A DNA stretch of 64,000 nucleotides from Chrysomallon squamiferum (Eukaryota > Mollusca > Gastropoda > Neomphalida > Peltospiridae). The notes under the pieces were generated by a model. It did not search any database, was not told the origin of the DNA, and saw only the letters and a list, made by a program, of their open reading frames with translations. The translations under genes and the position numbers were made by a program. Of this stretch, positions 1 to 16,041 are shown piece by piece. The stretch spans positions 1,963,943-2,027,942 of the forward strand of contig CM022672.1 in assembly GCA_012295275.1 (NCBI GenBank), written 5' to 3'. Every line of letters begins with the position of its first letter. Position 1 is the stretch's first letter.

Positions 1-3633
<3,633 letters not shown>

Positions 3634-3676
3634 CTCCACATCAGTTTTAATTTCAACATAATGGTATCTGATTACA

Positions 3677-3712
3677 GGTTATCAAATTCACATACATATG
3701 AATTTGATAACC
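3677..3712. repeat. Short perfect hairpin
   Basis: Two 14-base arms, GGTTATCAAATTCA and its exact reverse complement, are separated by 8 bases. It sits at the outer left edge of the larger foldback. Confidence 0.9.
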
Positions 3713-4049
3713 ACTAATCAAACATCATTATATGGAGATGAAAATTGATGCTTTTCAAAAATCAATTATATGTTTTTTCTGTTGTAGCTTAATAATTATT
3801 TATTAACTCATAAACAACAATTAGATATCTTCTTTCTCTGACAACTGGTCTCACAAAATGTTGTTACATAGATATGTGTGTCTACACAAATAACAGTTTC
3901 AGGATACTTACATACATAAAACACATACACACACAAACACACATATACATACATAGTTACATACACATATATGTAAATATCCTGTAACAATTATATGTAG
4001 CATATCTGTATGTGTGTGTGTAAATATCCTGTAACTGTTATTTGACTAA

Positions 4050-4085
<36 letters not shown>

Positions 4086-4222
4086 GTAAGGAGACATCTA
4101 ATTGTTGTTTATAATAAGTTGATAGATAATTATTAAGCTACAAGAGAAAAACATGTAATTGATTTTTGAAAAGCATCAGTTTTCATCTCCACATAATGAT
4201 GCTTGATTAGTGGTTATGAAAT
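3698..4222. repeat. Foldback (inverted-repeat) element
   Basis: The left arm at about 3698-3832 is matched in reverse complement by the right arm at about 4090-4222. The match is roughly 90% over about 130 bases, including shared words such as ACCACTAATCAA, TGGAGATGAAAA and CTTTTCAAAAATCAATTA. A second inner paired block (CAAATAACAGTT, CAGGATA) is at 3886-3915 and 4022-4046. The loop is (CA)n/(TG)n-rich and has no coding potential. It looks like a MITE-type or other foldback transposon remnant. No terminal duplication is clear. Confidence 0.85.
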
Positions 4223-4254
4223 TGTTAACAGCAAATCGTTAATCTGCCTTATTG

Positions 4255-4705
4255 TATAGCAGATCATTAAACTGAAATATTTTCACTTCTTGACCAGCAT
4301 CCAGTCCTCAAATGAAACTCCTTTCATCTCCTGACCACTGTCCACTGATTAAAATACTTTCACATCTTGACCACTATTTACGTGTTACTCTCGTGATAGA
4401 ATTCTTTCATGTCTTGACCACTGACCATTGATTAAAATACTTTCACATTTTGACCACTGTCCACTAATTAAAATATTTTGGTATCTTGACCATTGACTAT
4501 TGATTAACCACTATCACATCTCTACCATCGTCTAATTGTTAAACTAATGGTCAGATACTTTTACGTTTGACCACTGGTTAAAATAACTTCATATCTTGAC
4601 ACTGTCCACTTGTTCAATTAATAATAAAATACTTGGACACCTTGACCACTGTCCATTGATTATAATATTTTCATATCTTGACGACTGCCCAGTGATTGTA
4701 GTTAT
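4255..4705. repeat. Degenerate tandem array, unit about 40-45 bases
   Basis: The phrase TTGACCACTGTCCA, followed by TGATTAAAATACTTTCACATC, recurs about ten times with substitutions and indels. The array is old and diverged. No open frame runs through it. Confidence 0.85.
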
Positions 4706-5095
4706 GAGCTATGTCAGTGCCTAGCAAAATTGAGTATTAATCAGATAGGACAGTATCATTATACAGTAGGCAGTCATTCAGAACATTTTTTTATATTCAC
4801 TGAAGGTTTAAGCACTTCTGTCATGGGCATAAAAGGAGCCTAATGTGTCTATTCGTGAGTTTCCATATATTACCATTCATATTATTTTATATTCACAAGC
4901 ATTTGGGAACGAATGCATCATGTATATATTATGATTTCCTTGATGTAATGGATCTTCGAAAACATTCTTGCAGTTAAAAGTCTGTGATGACATCTTGAGC
5001 CTGTTTGATCTTTGCAGGACTGTGTTAGTGTGGCAAAGTGTTAATTAGAGAGAAGTTGAAGTACAGCAGTCTAACACATTCCCAGTTTTCTTTGG

Positions 5096-5167
5096 ATAAC
5101 AGCCAGTAATAGAACGTGATCTTAGAAGCTGATGCTCTAAAGGCCAAAGTTTTAACCATCCCTTCCA
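5096..5167 (-). mobile_element. Possible tRNA-derived SINE head (degenerate)
   Basis: The minus strand reads GGTTAAAACTTTGGCCTTTA, then AGCTTCTAAGATCACGTTC. This resembles the D-arm-to-T-arm part of Leu/Ser-type tRNAs (GGTTAAAGCGTTGGACTTT...GGTTCGAATC), with a worn B box. No A tail is visible. Confidence 0.35.
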
Positions 5168-5756
5168 AGTTTACAGAATAATCATTTAGATTTGCGATTC
5201 TGATCCATAATCTTTTATATGCAATATACTATTAACCTAAACACCATGGATTTTTTTTACTCAAAAAATTCTTTTTAATGTGACTTTTTTGTTTTGTTGC
5301 TTGTTTGTTTGGTTTACTTGTTTCTGTAATACTGAAGGCTGAAACACTGTCAAAGTGTAAATAATTATTTAGATTTGTATTACTAAGAACTGACATTCAT
5401 ATTTGTAGGTGTTTTAAAAATCCACAAGGTTAATCATCTGTTAACAACCTAAACTCTTAATTTTTTCAAATATTTTTTTTAACGTCTTTCAACAACAGAC
5501 ATGCATTCTTTTTATACTCTTGATATACGATTTCTTTACTTATTTGTATAACTGTGAAAAAAGAAAAACAGACGAAGACGAAAAAGAAAAAGACTGAGTG
5601 ATTATATCTGTTAGCAATGGACTGTGAAACACATGGTTTATCTGCAGACTGATTACTGGTCTGTAATAGTACATCTTACCCACAAATTAGTTCAAATTCT
5701 ACATTTGTATCAGAACAGCATTTCATAATACATTTTTCAATAAAGCAGAAAGCAGT

Positions 5757-5830
5757 CTAAAGTTCAGTGGTTAAGACACATGCCTGAGAAGTCACAGAAT
5801 GCAAGATCATTCCTCAAGAGGCACCAGTTA
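5757..5830 (+). mobile_element. Possible tRNA-derived SINE head (degenerate)
   Basis: AAGTTCAGTGGTTAAGACAC resembles a polymerase III A box, and GCAAGATCATTCCTC, about 35 bases later, resembles a B box. The spacing is right for a tRNA-like promoter. No body or tail is recognised. Confidence 0.4.
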
Positions 5831-6167
5831 AATTCCTCTCAAGAAACACATAATAAGTGTTCTTCGGGTAATTAAATGGGAGTCATTTTATTTCCCAATC
5901 CAACAAGTGTTTCATGTCTGCTATATCAAAGCTTAATGCTAATTCTTTTTCTGTATATGGGAAGGTGGATAAGAAATAACTGTTTGCTGCTATTCAATAA
6001 CAACACAGACACACCCAATAAAAAGGATTTAAATATTCATTGATGAATTTTCCTGATTAAGCTATCCTGTTAGTGATGAAAATTCAGTAGCAAACAATAC
6101 TTTTTATTTAAAAAGATTTTTCTTAATAATAATAATAATAATAGCAAAAATAATAATATAAATAAAA

Positions 6168-6210
<43 letters not shown>

Positions 6211-7031
6211 TGTTAAAGAAATAATTAACACCTTTAGATTTTATCATTGTAAAATATAATGTAACAGTTATTCATTTGTGGAATTACTCTCTTTTATTAT
6301 ATTTAATTAATTTACTTCATGAAGAAGTAGTTGTGGTATGTGCTATCCTAGTATTTATATTCCAAATGATCCTGAATGATCAAATAACTACTTATTTAAA
6401 ACTGGTAACAAAATCTGATATCATCATTAAGAAAGTATTTATATTCACATTAAGAAAATACAGTTACAAATAATAAGCTTTTTCTCTTGTGTTTGAACAG
6501 CTGTGATGTGTGGTGCAGTGAATAAGCAGATTACTGCTAGTTACACGAAAATTACACAAAAGAGGTTAATTTTAGCCACATATTTAAATATAATATATAA
6601 TCTTAGTTAGAAAATATTTGTGCAGCTCAGTTTTCCTTATTCAAAATCTTAAGGCACACTTAGAACCAAATATAACCACTATCTTTGATCAAATATGGAG
6701 CAATGCTTGGAATGGAAAATAAGTCATTGACAACACCAATTATACTTCAGACCAACAATCTATAACTTTATTGCACTTAGAATCTGAATGGAATACTTAA
6801 AATGTTACATAAGCTCTGAGAAATATTATCTATTTATTCACAAGCAGAATTGCATTTTGCCACAAAACTGTGGCCAATTGAAACTGAAGGAAAGAAATAT
6901 TTGATTGCTGTATTTGACTGTTTGGCTGCACTAGACTCTTTTCAAGCATCCTGGGGATTGTTTGAGACTGATTGTCTGACACATAACACTAACTTCTCTC
7001 TTGGATGACATTCTAGAAAAAGATTATATTA

Positions 7032-7040
7032 TATATATAT

Positions 7041-7139
<99 letters not shown>

Positions 7140-7146
7140 GAGAGAG
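7032..7146. repeat. (TA)n then (GA)n microsatellite
   Basis: A short TA tract leads into about 100 bases of GA dinucleotide, with one GACA interruption. Confidence 0.97.
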
Positions 7147-7514
7147 ATTGTCTTTCTTTTGTTAAATACATTATTGCAGATTCATACAGACTGAAGGAAA
7201 TTAAGAAAGAAAAATAGCTTTGCCAATGACAGAAATGAAATCAGTTGATAATCTAATTCTGTCTGTCTGAATGTCTGTATGTGTCATGACTATCGAGTAA
7301 CATAATATTAGCTTTCATTATGATTATCTGAAATTTGTCTTTCTGAAAAGAAACCATTATTTAATAATAACTGAACTAAAATTACTCCATTAAGTAAAAT
7401 CTTAGTAATAATTATTCTATTGTGATCTATCAAAGGCCATGCATTTTCCTTCCATGGGAAAGTATTTAAATAAAACATTTCTTGCTAGTAATCAGTAAAA
7501 CTAACCTCCAAATT

Positions 7515-7755
7515 AAACCATAATTTATTCGTACAGACATTTCAGTATCAAACCAAAATCTATTGATACAGATATTTCAGTATCAAACCAAAATCTATTG
7601 ATACAGATATTTCAGTATCAAACCAAAATCTATTGATAGAGACACTTCAGTATCAAACCAAAATCTACTGATTCAAACACTTCAATATAAAATAAGAATT
7701 TACTGATACAGATACTACGTCAGTATCAAATCAATGATTCAGTATTAAACCAGAT
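7515..7755. repeat. 35-base minisatellite
   Basis: Units starting near 7515, 7550, 7585, 7620 and 7655 share AAACCAAAATCTATTGATAC and AGATATTTCAGTATC at an exact 35-base spacing. Further degenerate copies run on to about 7755. The central units are nearly identical, so the array is fairly young. Confidence 0.92.
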
Positions 7756-8035
7756 GTTATTTAAAATGGTTTTTAAGACCACTGGCCACAGACAATGAAA
7801 CGAGGGAGTGGTGAAATCATTGATGATGCTGGGAAGCACCCTGGATCAATCTAATCAGGAGCAAACTTGTCAGAACAAATAGCACGCATGGTATTCATGT
7901 GTCGATGATTGCTTCTCTGGACAATACAAAAGGTGCCGAAGAATTCTCACTTGTCCATAATTAGAATGTGAAAACAATCAGTCTGCATGAAGGCGTGTGC
8001 AAATTGTTTTATGCAGAGTGTTGGGAGACCCAGCT
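7756..8035. other. Complex unique sequence between repeat arrays
   Basis: About 280 bases of balanced, non-repetitive sequence (for example around 7790-7960), unlike its surroundings. No coding frame is recognised. It could be a conserved non-coding element or an old transposon piece. Confidence 0.4.
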
Positions 8036-9115
8036 TTACTATTTATAAGAATTTAGCTACATTCTTAAATACAGCCAGACATGGACAAATAATAAATCAT
8101 GTCATTCAGTTTAGCTTTTATTATAAGTCTAGATGGCCCTGGGCTCTAATCTTGCTTCTGGATTGATGATCCAATTTGACATATGTCAAAAGTAATTTAC
8201 CTATTTTGAAAAAAAAGGTATGATGATCAAATTTTGGGTTTCGTTAAATGTCTAGAGTTCTAGTGGGTTCTGATCTTGCTACTGGATGGAAGAATCTGTT
8301 TAATTTTAATACATGAATATATTCAGTAACACCTTAAAGGAAAACAGACTTGGATGATGATAACTTTTCTGATTCATGTTGTCTTGATTCTGGCTTCAAG
8401 ATTGTTCATCTTTAGGAGTGTAATAATAACCCTTTTTATTTATATAAACCAGAAAAAGAATAACTTCTGAATATCAAAATTGGAAGTTACTAAAGGATAG
8501 ACATGTTCTTTATTCCAGATGCTTCTGTTCTCAGAGGAATTCAATTATATTATAACCAGACCTGGCTAATAACAACCTTTCTAAACCACATCATCAAAAC
8601 TGAGAGACAGAGGATTCCAATATTGTTTTTGGCTAGAAGATAACTTTACTATCTGGAAGAATTTAATCACATTCTTAAAGACAACCAGTCCTGGATAATA
8701 ATAACCTTTCTAAATCATGTCAACAAATCTGGCTTTTATCACAAGTCTAAAAGTCCTGGGTTAAAATCTTGATTCTGGCTTGCACACCCCCACTTACTAT
8801 ATGGAAGAAGTCATTCATTTCTTTAAAGACAACCAGACCTGGATAATAATAACCTTTCCAAATCATGTCATGAAATTTGGCTTTTTAATACAAGTCTGGA
8901 AGCTACCAGCCGTTGATCAGACTGGAGTTGTAATTTTACTACTCAGAAGTATTCTACAACAGTCTTAAAGTCACAGAGATCTCAGTAATAATTATCTTTC
9001 TCAGTAATGTCATCAGACTCAACTTCTGTTACGAGGGAGAGAGAGTTAGCAGTTCTAATCTTGATCCAGGCTCCTGTTCTGGATAATGACAACTTCTGCT
9101 AGTCTTCAGTTTGAG
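8036..9115. repeat. Degenerate tandem array, unit about 130-150 bases
   Basis: A block reading roughly CATTCTTAAAGACAACCAG, CCTGGATAATAATAACC, TTCTAAATCATGTCATCA and GGCTTTTATCACAAGTCT recurs near 8060, 8330, 8550, 8680, 8830 and 8970. The copies differ by many substitutions. Each includes the phrase TCTAATCTTGCTTCTGG or a variant of it. Confidence 0.8.
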
Positions 9116-9259
9116 GAATTATTAAAGGACTTGCATGTACTGCATTCCAATCTTCCTTCCATATTGGAAGAATGAAATACATTTTAATGACATATTGTTT
9201 TTGTGTTTTTTTGTCAGCATTCCATAAAAGTAACATAATTCAATGAAAAAAGTACATCT

Positions 9260-9840
9260 ACATCAATAGCCTTTGTAAAACCAGTCACATAATATAAGTT
9301 GGATTGCTTTTTAACATAATACAAGACTTTTGATATGCCATGTACAAATTTTATTAGTGTATAAAATATTATTCCTTTTGTTCCCAGCAAACAAGTTATT
9401 ATACATCTTTCAGATATAATGTAATAAGGAAAAAATACCACAGCCTTTGAAAAGCCAGTCCTTTATCACAAGCCATATTGTTTTTTAACACAAATATCTA
9501 TCTTTAGATCAGATATGTGAAGATTTTCTTTCAAACAAACAAACAGGTATACATATACCTTACAGATATAAATACATTTCATGTCCATTGAAAGAAGCTG
9601 ATGTAACTCAAATGGGAATAATTTTTGACACAAAATATATGACTTTTGATAAAAAATATACATATAACTTGCAGATTTAAAATACTATGGGGAAATTATA
9701 AAAGGTTGATGCAGCATGAATAGGAATGCTCTTTAACATAGATTAAATGACTTTTGGTAACATTTTTATTAGACTACATTCCTTTTCTTTTGAACAAACC
9801 AACAGCCATACCATTTACAAGTGTCTCCGGTACAATGATG
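9260..9840. repeat. Second degenerate tandem array, unit about 110-180 bases
   Basis: Shared phrases AGCCTTTGTAAAACCAGTC, TTTTTAACATAAT, GACTTTTGATA and AACAAACAGGTATACAT recur near 9265, 9440, 9600 and 9700. The unit is different from that of the array just upstream. Confidence 0.7.
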
Positions 9841-10594
9841 TGCAAACACTGCAAACAGAAAAATTGATTTCTATTTAAAAGAATAATCATCTCCCAGTAA
9901 TCTGTTTCTTCTTCAAACACTTCAATATTTTTAGCAAACCAACATCACTGACAAAAACTGTACAAAAAGAAAACATTTGCTATCATGTCAAACAAAATGT
10001 GCAGCCACTTGAAACATCTGTGGGAACACAGTCTTGTGAAAGTAAACGAATCACAACATTCAGCTTCACTATTGATTCCTTTTTTAAAACATAAATTGAA
10101 AATGTTTAAAGGAATGAAAAAGAAGAAAATATTTATTTAAATTTTTTTTCTTCTCTTTTTTTATGTTATGAATGACAGTAATTTAAGAAAAAATATTCTT
10201 CAGAGACGTTCAAATACTGCTTTAAAATATGGTGAAGGAAATATTATGATTTTGATGTTGTTGGTTTTTTGGTTTTGCTTTTTCATGGTTTTTTCTTTTT
10301 TTAGGATTTTTTGTCATTTCTGTCATTTATTCTTATGTGTCACTGGAAGAAATTTTAAGATATTTATATTAAGTTTAAAATAAAAAAAAATAATTTAGTG
10401 TCACATCATAAAATCAGTGGCAGCTACAAACTGGATTATCTGTCTAAGTTGTATGCTGTGGGATCAGTCCCTTACACTGATAAAGAAAATGAGTGACAGC
10501 TTTATCAAACATTAAAGTGTTTTTTAGTGAAATACGTTATTATAAGTAGAAGTTCACTGAGGTTAACAGAAATCATGTACACAACAGAATTATC
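9841..10594. other. Non-coding DNA
   Basis: Nothing coding is recognised. Near 10450-10475 a weak B-box-like phrase (GGGATCAGTCCC) suggests another worn tRNA-like fragment. Confidence 0.5.
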
Positions 10595-11062
10595 AGGTGT
10601 GTTAGTGGTTGTGTTAGCAGCAGTAGTAGTGGTCACAGTCATAGTAGGATAGTAGTAGTAGCAACACTGGTAATAATGATAGACAAAACAATAGTCTAGT
10701 AGCAGTAGTGTAACTAGAAGTAATAGTACTAACTAAGTAATAGCAGTAGTTAAATAATATTAACAGAAGTTGTAGTAGTTGAAGTAGGTATATGATTAGC
10801 AATATTAACAGTAGCAGGAACAGTAATATCAAAAGTATTTCTTCTACAAGAAATAATAAATAGAAGTAGTTGTAGTAGTACAAAACAGTAACAATAACAG
10901 TATTATAAAAAGTAGTCCTAGAATCAGTTGTAATGATAGAAACAGTAGCAGCTACAGTTATAGGAATAATTGCAGCAGTTTAACAGAAATGGAAGCAGAA
11001 GTAGTAGCAGCAGTAGTAGCTGTAGCAGTAGTACCAACAGCAGCATCAGAAGCTGCAGTGTT
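10595..11062. repeat. Imperfect (AGT/AGC) trinucleotide tract
   Basis: About 450 bases dominated by TAG/CAG/AAT triplets with phase slips. This is an eroded trinucleotide repeat. Long Leu/Tyr-rich minus-strand frames across it are artefacts. Confidence 0.85.
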
Positions 11063-11318
11063 TCAGATAAGATGACTAAATTACACTCTAACAATGGCAT
11101 TCAGTCATTACAGTTCAGCATGCAAATCTGACCTAACACAAATCTTACACTCTCATTCTTTTTTTTTTTCTTCGTCCACAGATTTACATGGAATATGATT
11201 TAGTAATAAATATATAATAAAGCAGCTAACATGTCAAATATCACAGACATAAAATTTTAATTTTTATATTTTATATTTTCTGTTTGTCTCAGTGCATAAT
11301 TTCAGACACATTAACAGA

Positions 11319-11354
<36 letters not shown>

Positions 11355-11579
11355 TATATGTGTGTGATAAGTAAACAAAATTAAATACAATAAAAATATT
11401 AATATTAAAAATAATGAATAAATTGAATAAAGAATAAAGATATACTGAATAAAATAAAACTAAATTAAATGATGATGATGGTGAAGATGATGGTTGTGAA
11501 CATGATGATAATAATATAATAAATTTTTACAATCATTACTCTTTTTTAACTCTTACAGCTACTACAACAACAACTACTC

Positions 11580-11622
<43 letters not shown>

Positions 11623-11729
11623 TACCATCACTACTAATAAAAATAATAATAATTATGACAATAATAATAATTGTAGTGGTAATAGTAGTAACAACAACAG
11701 CAAAAGTATGTTGTTAATGAAAATCAATA

Positions 11730-11766
<37 letters not shown>

Positions 11767-12740
11767 TTCCCTTCTAGTTTTAAAATATATTTTACAATTT
11801 TAAAAATTCTGCTGAACTATACTGCTGAAAACAGTCTATGATTCAGTAAAATTACCAGCAAATTACCTAATCAATTCTGTAGAAAAAATTTAATGTGCAA
11901 TGTATTGATTTAAATAATGTTTTTTTTCTCTTTTGAATATTAATAAAAATAAATGAATAATAATAATAAATGAACTTAAAACATTAAAATACTTCAACGT
12001 ATGTCAGCAATAATAAATAAATAATTACCACTACTATAGCTAATGTTATCACCAGTAACATAAACTATATTTTTCAAACAAATTTTAAAATATTGATATA
12101 CTAATCAAAAGAACCACCACAACAATAACAATACTGATAAATTAATTTTCAAACTAATAACATTACTGCTACCTCTTTTATTAGAATTACCACTGCTGCT
12201 GCTACTACTACTACTACTACTCCTACTACAACAACTACTACTTTTACTGCTAGCATCATTACTATCATTACTGTTATTGTTATCACTTTTATTATTTTTC
12301 TAGCTGCATCACTGATACTGAAAAATAACAACAAAATATTAATCTTCACCGTCATCCAGAATCCACTATTAGTTGTCATGGAAACTGTTCTGTGTAGAAA
12401 AATGGTTTAGGAAGTGTAGATTTACTGCTAATAATTTATAGATTCAATTATTTTCATTAATCCTCTCTTTGAAGAGAGAGAGCATCCTTTCATTTGATCC
12501 ACTGCTTATAAAATATAATGGTAGGTAGACAATTCTCCTTTATAAATCATTGCTGCTTTGATTAAAATTTGCTAAGAATTCTGAGAAAAATAATAAATTA
12601 AACCCAGAATAACCCAGTCAAGTCTTCCCACCTGATTGAAAAGCTTGTGTAGTGAAAAAGAAATAAGATTTATTTAACTTGTGATAATGTGAATGAGGTT
12701 AAAAGGATCAGAGACAGAAAAAGAGAGGGAAAGTGGGAGG
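11063..12740. other. Non-coding AT-rich DNA with microsatellites
   Basis: It includes (TG)n at 11320-11351, (TAC)n at 11574-11632, (TA)n at 11732-11761 and a CTA-rich tract at 12193-12245. No gene is recognised. Confidence 0.7.
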
Positions 12741-12747
12741 GAGGGGG

Positions 12748-12788
<41 letters not shown>

Positions 12789-12814
12789 CACACACACACA
12801 CACACACACACACA
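12748..12814. repeat. (GACA)n then (CA)n compound microsatellite
   Basis: About nine GACA units run into about 14 CA units. Confidence 0.95.
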
Positions 12815-13579
12815 GCTGTATACTCATATCCACACTCACTTACAAACACAAAATGAAAACAAAACAGCATTAAATAATATTTGTGCTGCATAATAAGATT
12901 TAGTAATATATAGCCACTTAATAAATAAAAGTAATTCTATCTCTCTAATCTCATTTACTCTGTTACCAAAAATAATGACAATAAAATCTAAAATAAATCT
13001 CTCTCTGTTGTATATTTACAATAAATTCTTCTATTATGGTTCTTTGCTGCACTTCAAATACAAAAACTATTTGTGATTTATTACTTTACGGTACTTCTGT
13101 TTTATTAACAGTACTATTTTTGTCAACGAAACAAAGTGATTTATTGTTGAAAATCCAAACAATTGCTCTGTCCATACACACTTTTCATGGTCAACCTTTA
13201 AAATAAATATAAAATAATAACAATAACAATAATTCAGCTCCTTCACAAACAGAAAATCTGGTACTAAACTGACAGAGGTCAGCTAAAATGCTACATAATC
13301 AAAGAACACAGGATTTGATTTATTTAATATCACACCACAACCATTTAATGTACAGGCTGTCTGGTTGAGGGTCACTCAGATGACTGCAAACTGAAAGCTG
13401 TTGCTGTCACTTCATGGGTTATTCATTTTCAGTTAGCAGCAAGAGATCTTACATGTCCTATCACTGAGAAGTCATTACATACCACACCAATAACCTTTGT
13501 TGAGTTAATTAAGAGTTAGTGGTTGGAATGGAAAAAATAACAATGAAGACAGTGATCTCTCATATGTAATTCAAAACTG

Positions 13580-13581
<2 letters not shown>
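12815..13581. other. Non-coding DNA
   Basis: Nothing coding is recognised. Mostly unique, AT-rich sequence. Confidence 0.6.
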
Positions 13582-13662
<81 letters not shown>

Positions 13663-13672
13663 ACACACACAC
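13582..13672. repeat. (CA)n microsatellite
   Basis: About 45 CA units with one TC interruption. Confidence 0.97.
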
Positions 13673-14560
13673 TTGTGTTGTAATACATTGGTGGTCAGAG
13701 AAATGATGTACTTGATAACAAGCAGCACAGCACTGACCTTAGACTATTTAACCTAAAACAGAAAAGAGGCCCAAATGGAAAAGTAAAGTTCTAGTAATTA
13801 ACATAGCTTCTATATCGTTAATGCAGTATATGTCAGGTTTTGGATGTAACCAGCTACTGTATGATAAAGTGATGAAAACCAAGAAGAAAAAAAAAGAAAA
13901 AAGAAACCAAGATTTAAAAACAGTCATTAACATTTCCACTGTCACAGGCAGACCATTATTAATGGAAAATGTAATGTTGATGACGTAGTTTCCCCAAAAT
14001 ATTGATTCTAAAGTCAGAACAGCTTTAAAATAAAATGTCTTTTTTCTACTTTTTTTTGTTTGTTTTTTTGTATTTGTTTTTTTTTGTATTTTGGGGGTAT
14101 TCTACTGATACACTTTATGGTTATTTAAACAAGGTTTCTGTCAAAATCACTCAAATAAGAAAAGAAACACACTGTTTTCATTACATAGGCTACTCCAGAT
14201 AACAGCAAAATATCTTTTTTTTTATGCACCATTCCAAAGACAACCTTTGCTACACAAATTCTGGAGCACTGGCAGGAACAGGAATTAGATCAATGACAAT
14301 AGATTTCTCAATAAACGTATAGAATAAATGATAGCTACTACAGCAGAAACCAAGAACAATAAAACAACAAACCAAAAACATAATAAAAGCATTAAGTTAA
14401 ATGTATCGTCATTGTTAATTAGTTTTGAAAACATTTTTCTATTACCACTAACTGAACTGTAACAAAAATAAATGATTCATTTGTTCAGGTTCAGATTTGT
14501 TATTTATCAATAGCAGTTTAACCTGATGATTTGTGTAATTAGGCAATGCACTAACAGAAC
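13673..14560. other. Non-coding DNA
   Basis: Nothing coding is recognised. Contains T-rich runs at 14040-14095. Confidence 0.6.
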
Positions 14561-14569
14561 AAATTTACA

Positions 14570-14815
14570 TTATGTTTGTGTGTACATGTGTCTGTTGTGT
14601 TTCTGTGTATGTTTTGTTTCTGTCTGTGTATTTTATGTGTACATGCATGTGTAAGAGTGTGTGTGTTGTGTGTGTGTGTTGTATGTGTGTGTGTTTCTAT
14701 CTGTACATTTATGTATATATGTATGAATGTGTGTTGTGATGTATGTGTGTGAATATATGCAAGTCTGAGTCTGCATGGGTGTGTGTCTGTGTGTCTGTGT
14801 CTGTGTTTGTGTGAC
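14570..14815. repeat. Degenerate (TG)n-rich tract
   Basis: Some 250 bases of TGTGTG interrupted by TATG, TCTG and TTTC words: an old GT microsatellite that has split. Confidence 0.85.
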
Positions 14816-15054
14816 TACAGCAGAACTTGTTATACTTCATAAAATGTCACTTCAACCAAATGTTTTATTAATGTCATTGATAGGTATGATATTTACAATA
14901 AAGTATCTTTGTTTCTGTATGAAATTTGATACAAAATGATAATAATGATTATAAATAATAAAATACTTTCACACCTGTCACTTGTAATTTATTACAAAAT
15001 GGATACAGGTAATAAACCAGGTAATAATAAGAAACAAATGTTATGCATGTATAT

Positions 15055-15220
15055 ATGTGTATAGGTGTGTAGGTGTGTGTGTGTGTGTGTGTGTGTTTGT
15101 GTGTGTATCTCTCTATATAGATGTGTGTATGCATATATAGCCTCTGTGCGTATGTATGTATGTATGTATTTACGTTTGTATGTATAAATGTGTTTATGTA
15201 GGCATATATGTGTATATATA

Positions 15221-15251
<31 letters not shown>

Positions 15252-15395
15252 GTATGGGTTTGTATGTATTATATTACAATAATCTAATGATGTGTACAGT
15301 TTATGAATACAAATGAGCATGTTTAATATGGCTCAGGTTGTATATAAATATATGCACATATACATATGCACATACACATATAACCTGTAAATCTT
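15055..15395. repeat. (TG)n, (TATG)n and (TA)n compound tract
   Basis: TG at 15062-15100, TATG blocks at 15150-15250, TA at 15217-15228 and CATA-type words to about 15395. Confidence 0.9.
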
Positions 15396-15629
15396 TATGC
15401 AAATTGGTATGTGTGTTCATGTAATAAAAATAATTAACAGCATCATAATGTAAAGCTTAGTACTTAACTGTTACCAGTGTGTGAAGTAAATAATATATTA
15501 ACACACTTCTACATAGGGAACAGTTATTGTTTGTACTTTCATTAGCATAATGTAACACAACCTGCTGGAAGAAAAATGTTTTGTAAGACAATTTGTTCCC
15601 TTCAGAGTCCAAAGATATAGAAAACTTGG

Positions 15630-15745
<116 letters not shown>

Positions 15746-16000
15746 AAAAGGAGTGAAATTAACAGAGACAAAAAGAAAGTCAGAAAGAGAAATGAGACAA
15801 TGAAAGAATGAGAAAGAGAGAAATGAACTATTAAACTGATTGATGTACTTTTCACAATAAGAGAGGGAGAAGTTGACTGGTAAAGAGATACACTATACTG
15901 AAGTGTGGTACTTCTTGCTTGAAAAACTAGAGATTAGTAGTATATGCACCAGTTACTGGTGTTCAGTGATGACATAATACATTAGGAATGGATATGGTTT

Positions 16001-16010
16001 AAAAAAAAAA

Positions 16011-16041
<31 letters not shown>

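Larger units (their letters stand above)
4706..7020. other. Non-coding DNA with two tRNA-like fragments
   Basis: No gene is recognised. It includes a (AAT)n tract at 6125-6208 and the two SINE-head candidates listed separately. Confidence 0.6.

Noticed and set aside
6125-6208. Possible CRISPR-like or satellite structure in the AAT tract
   Set aside because: Plain trinucleotide microsatellite in a eukaryotic genome, without spacers.
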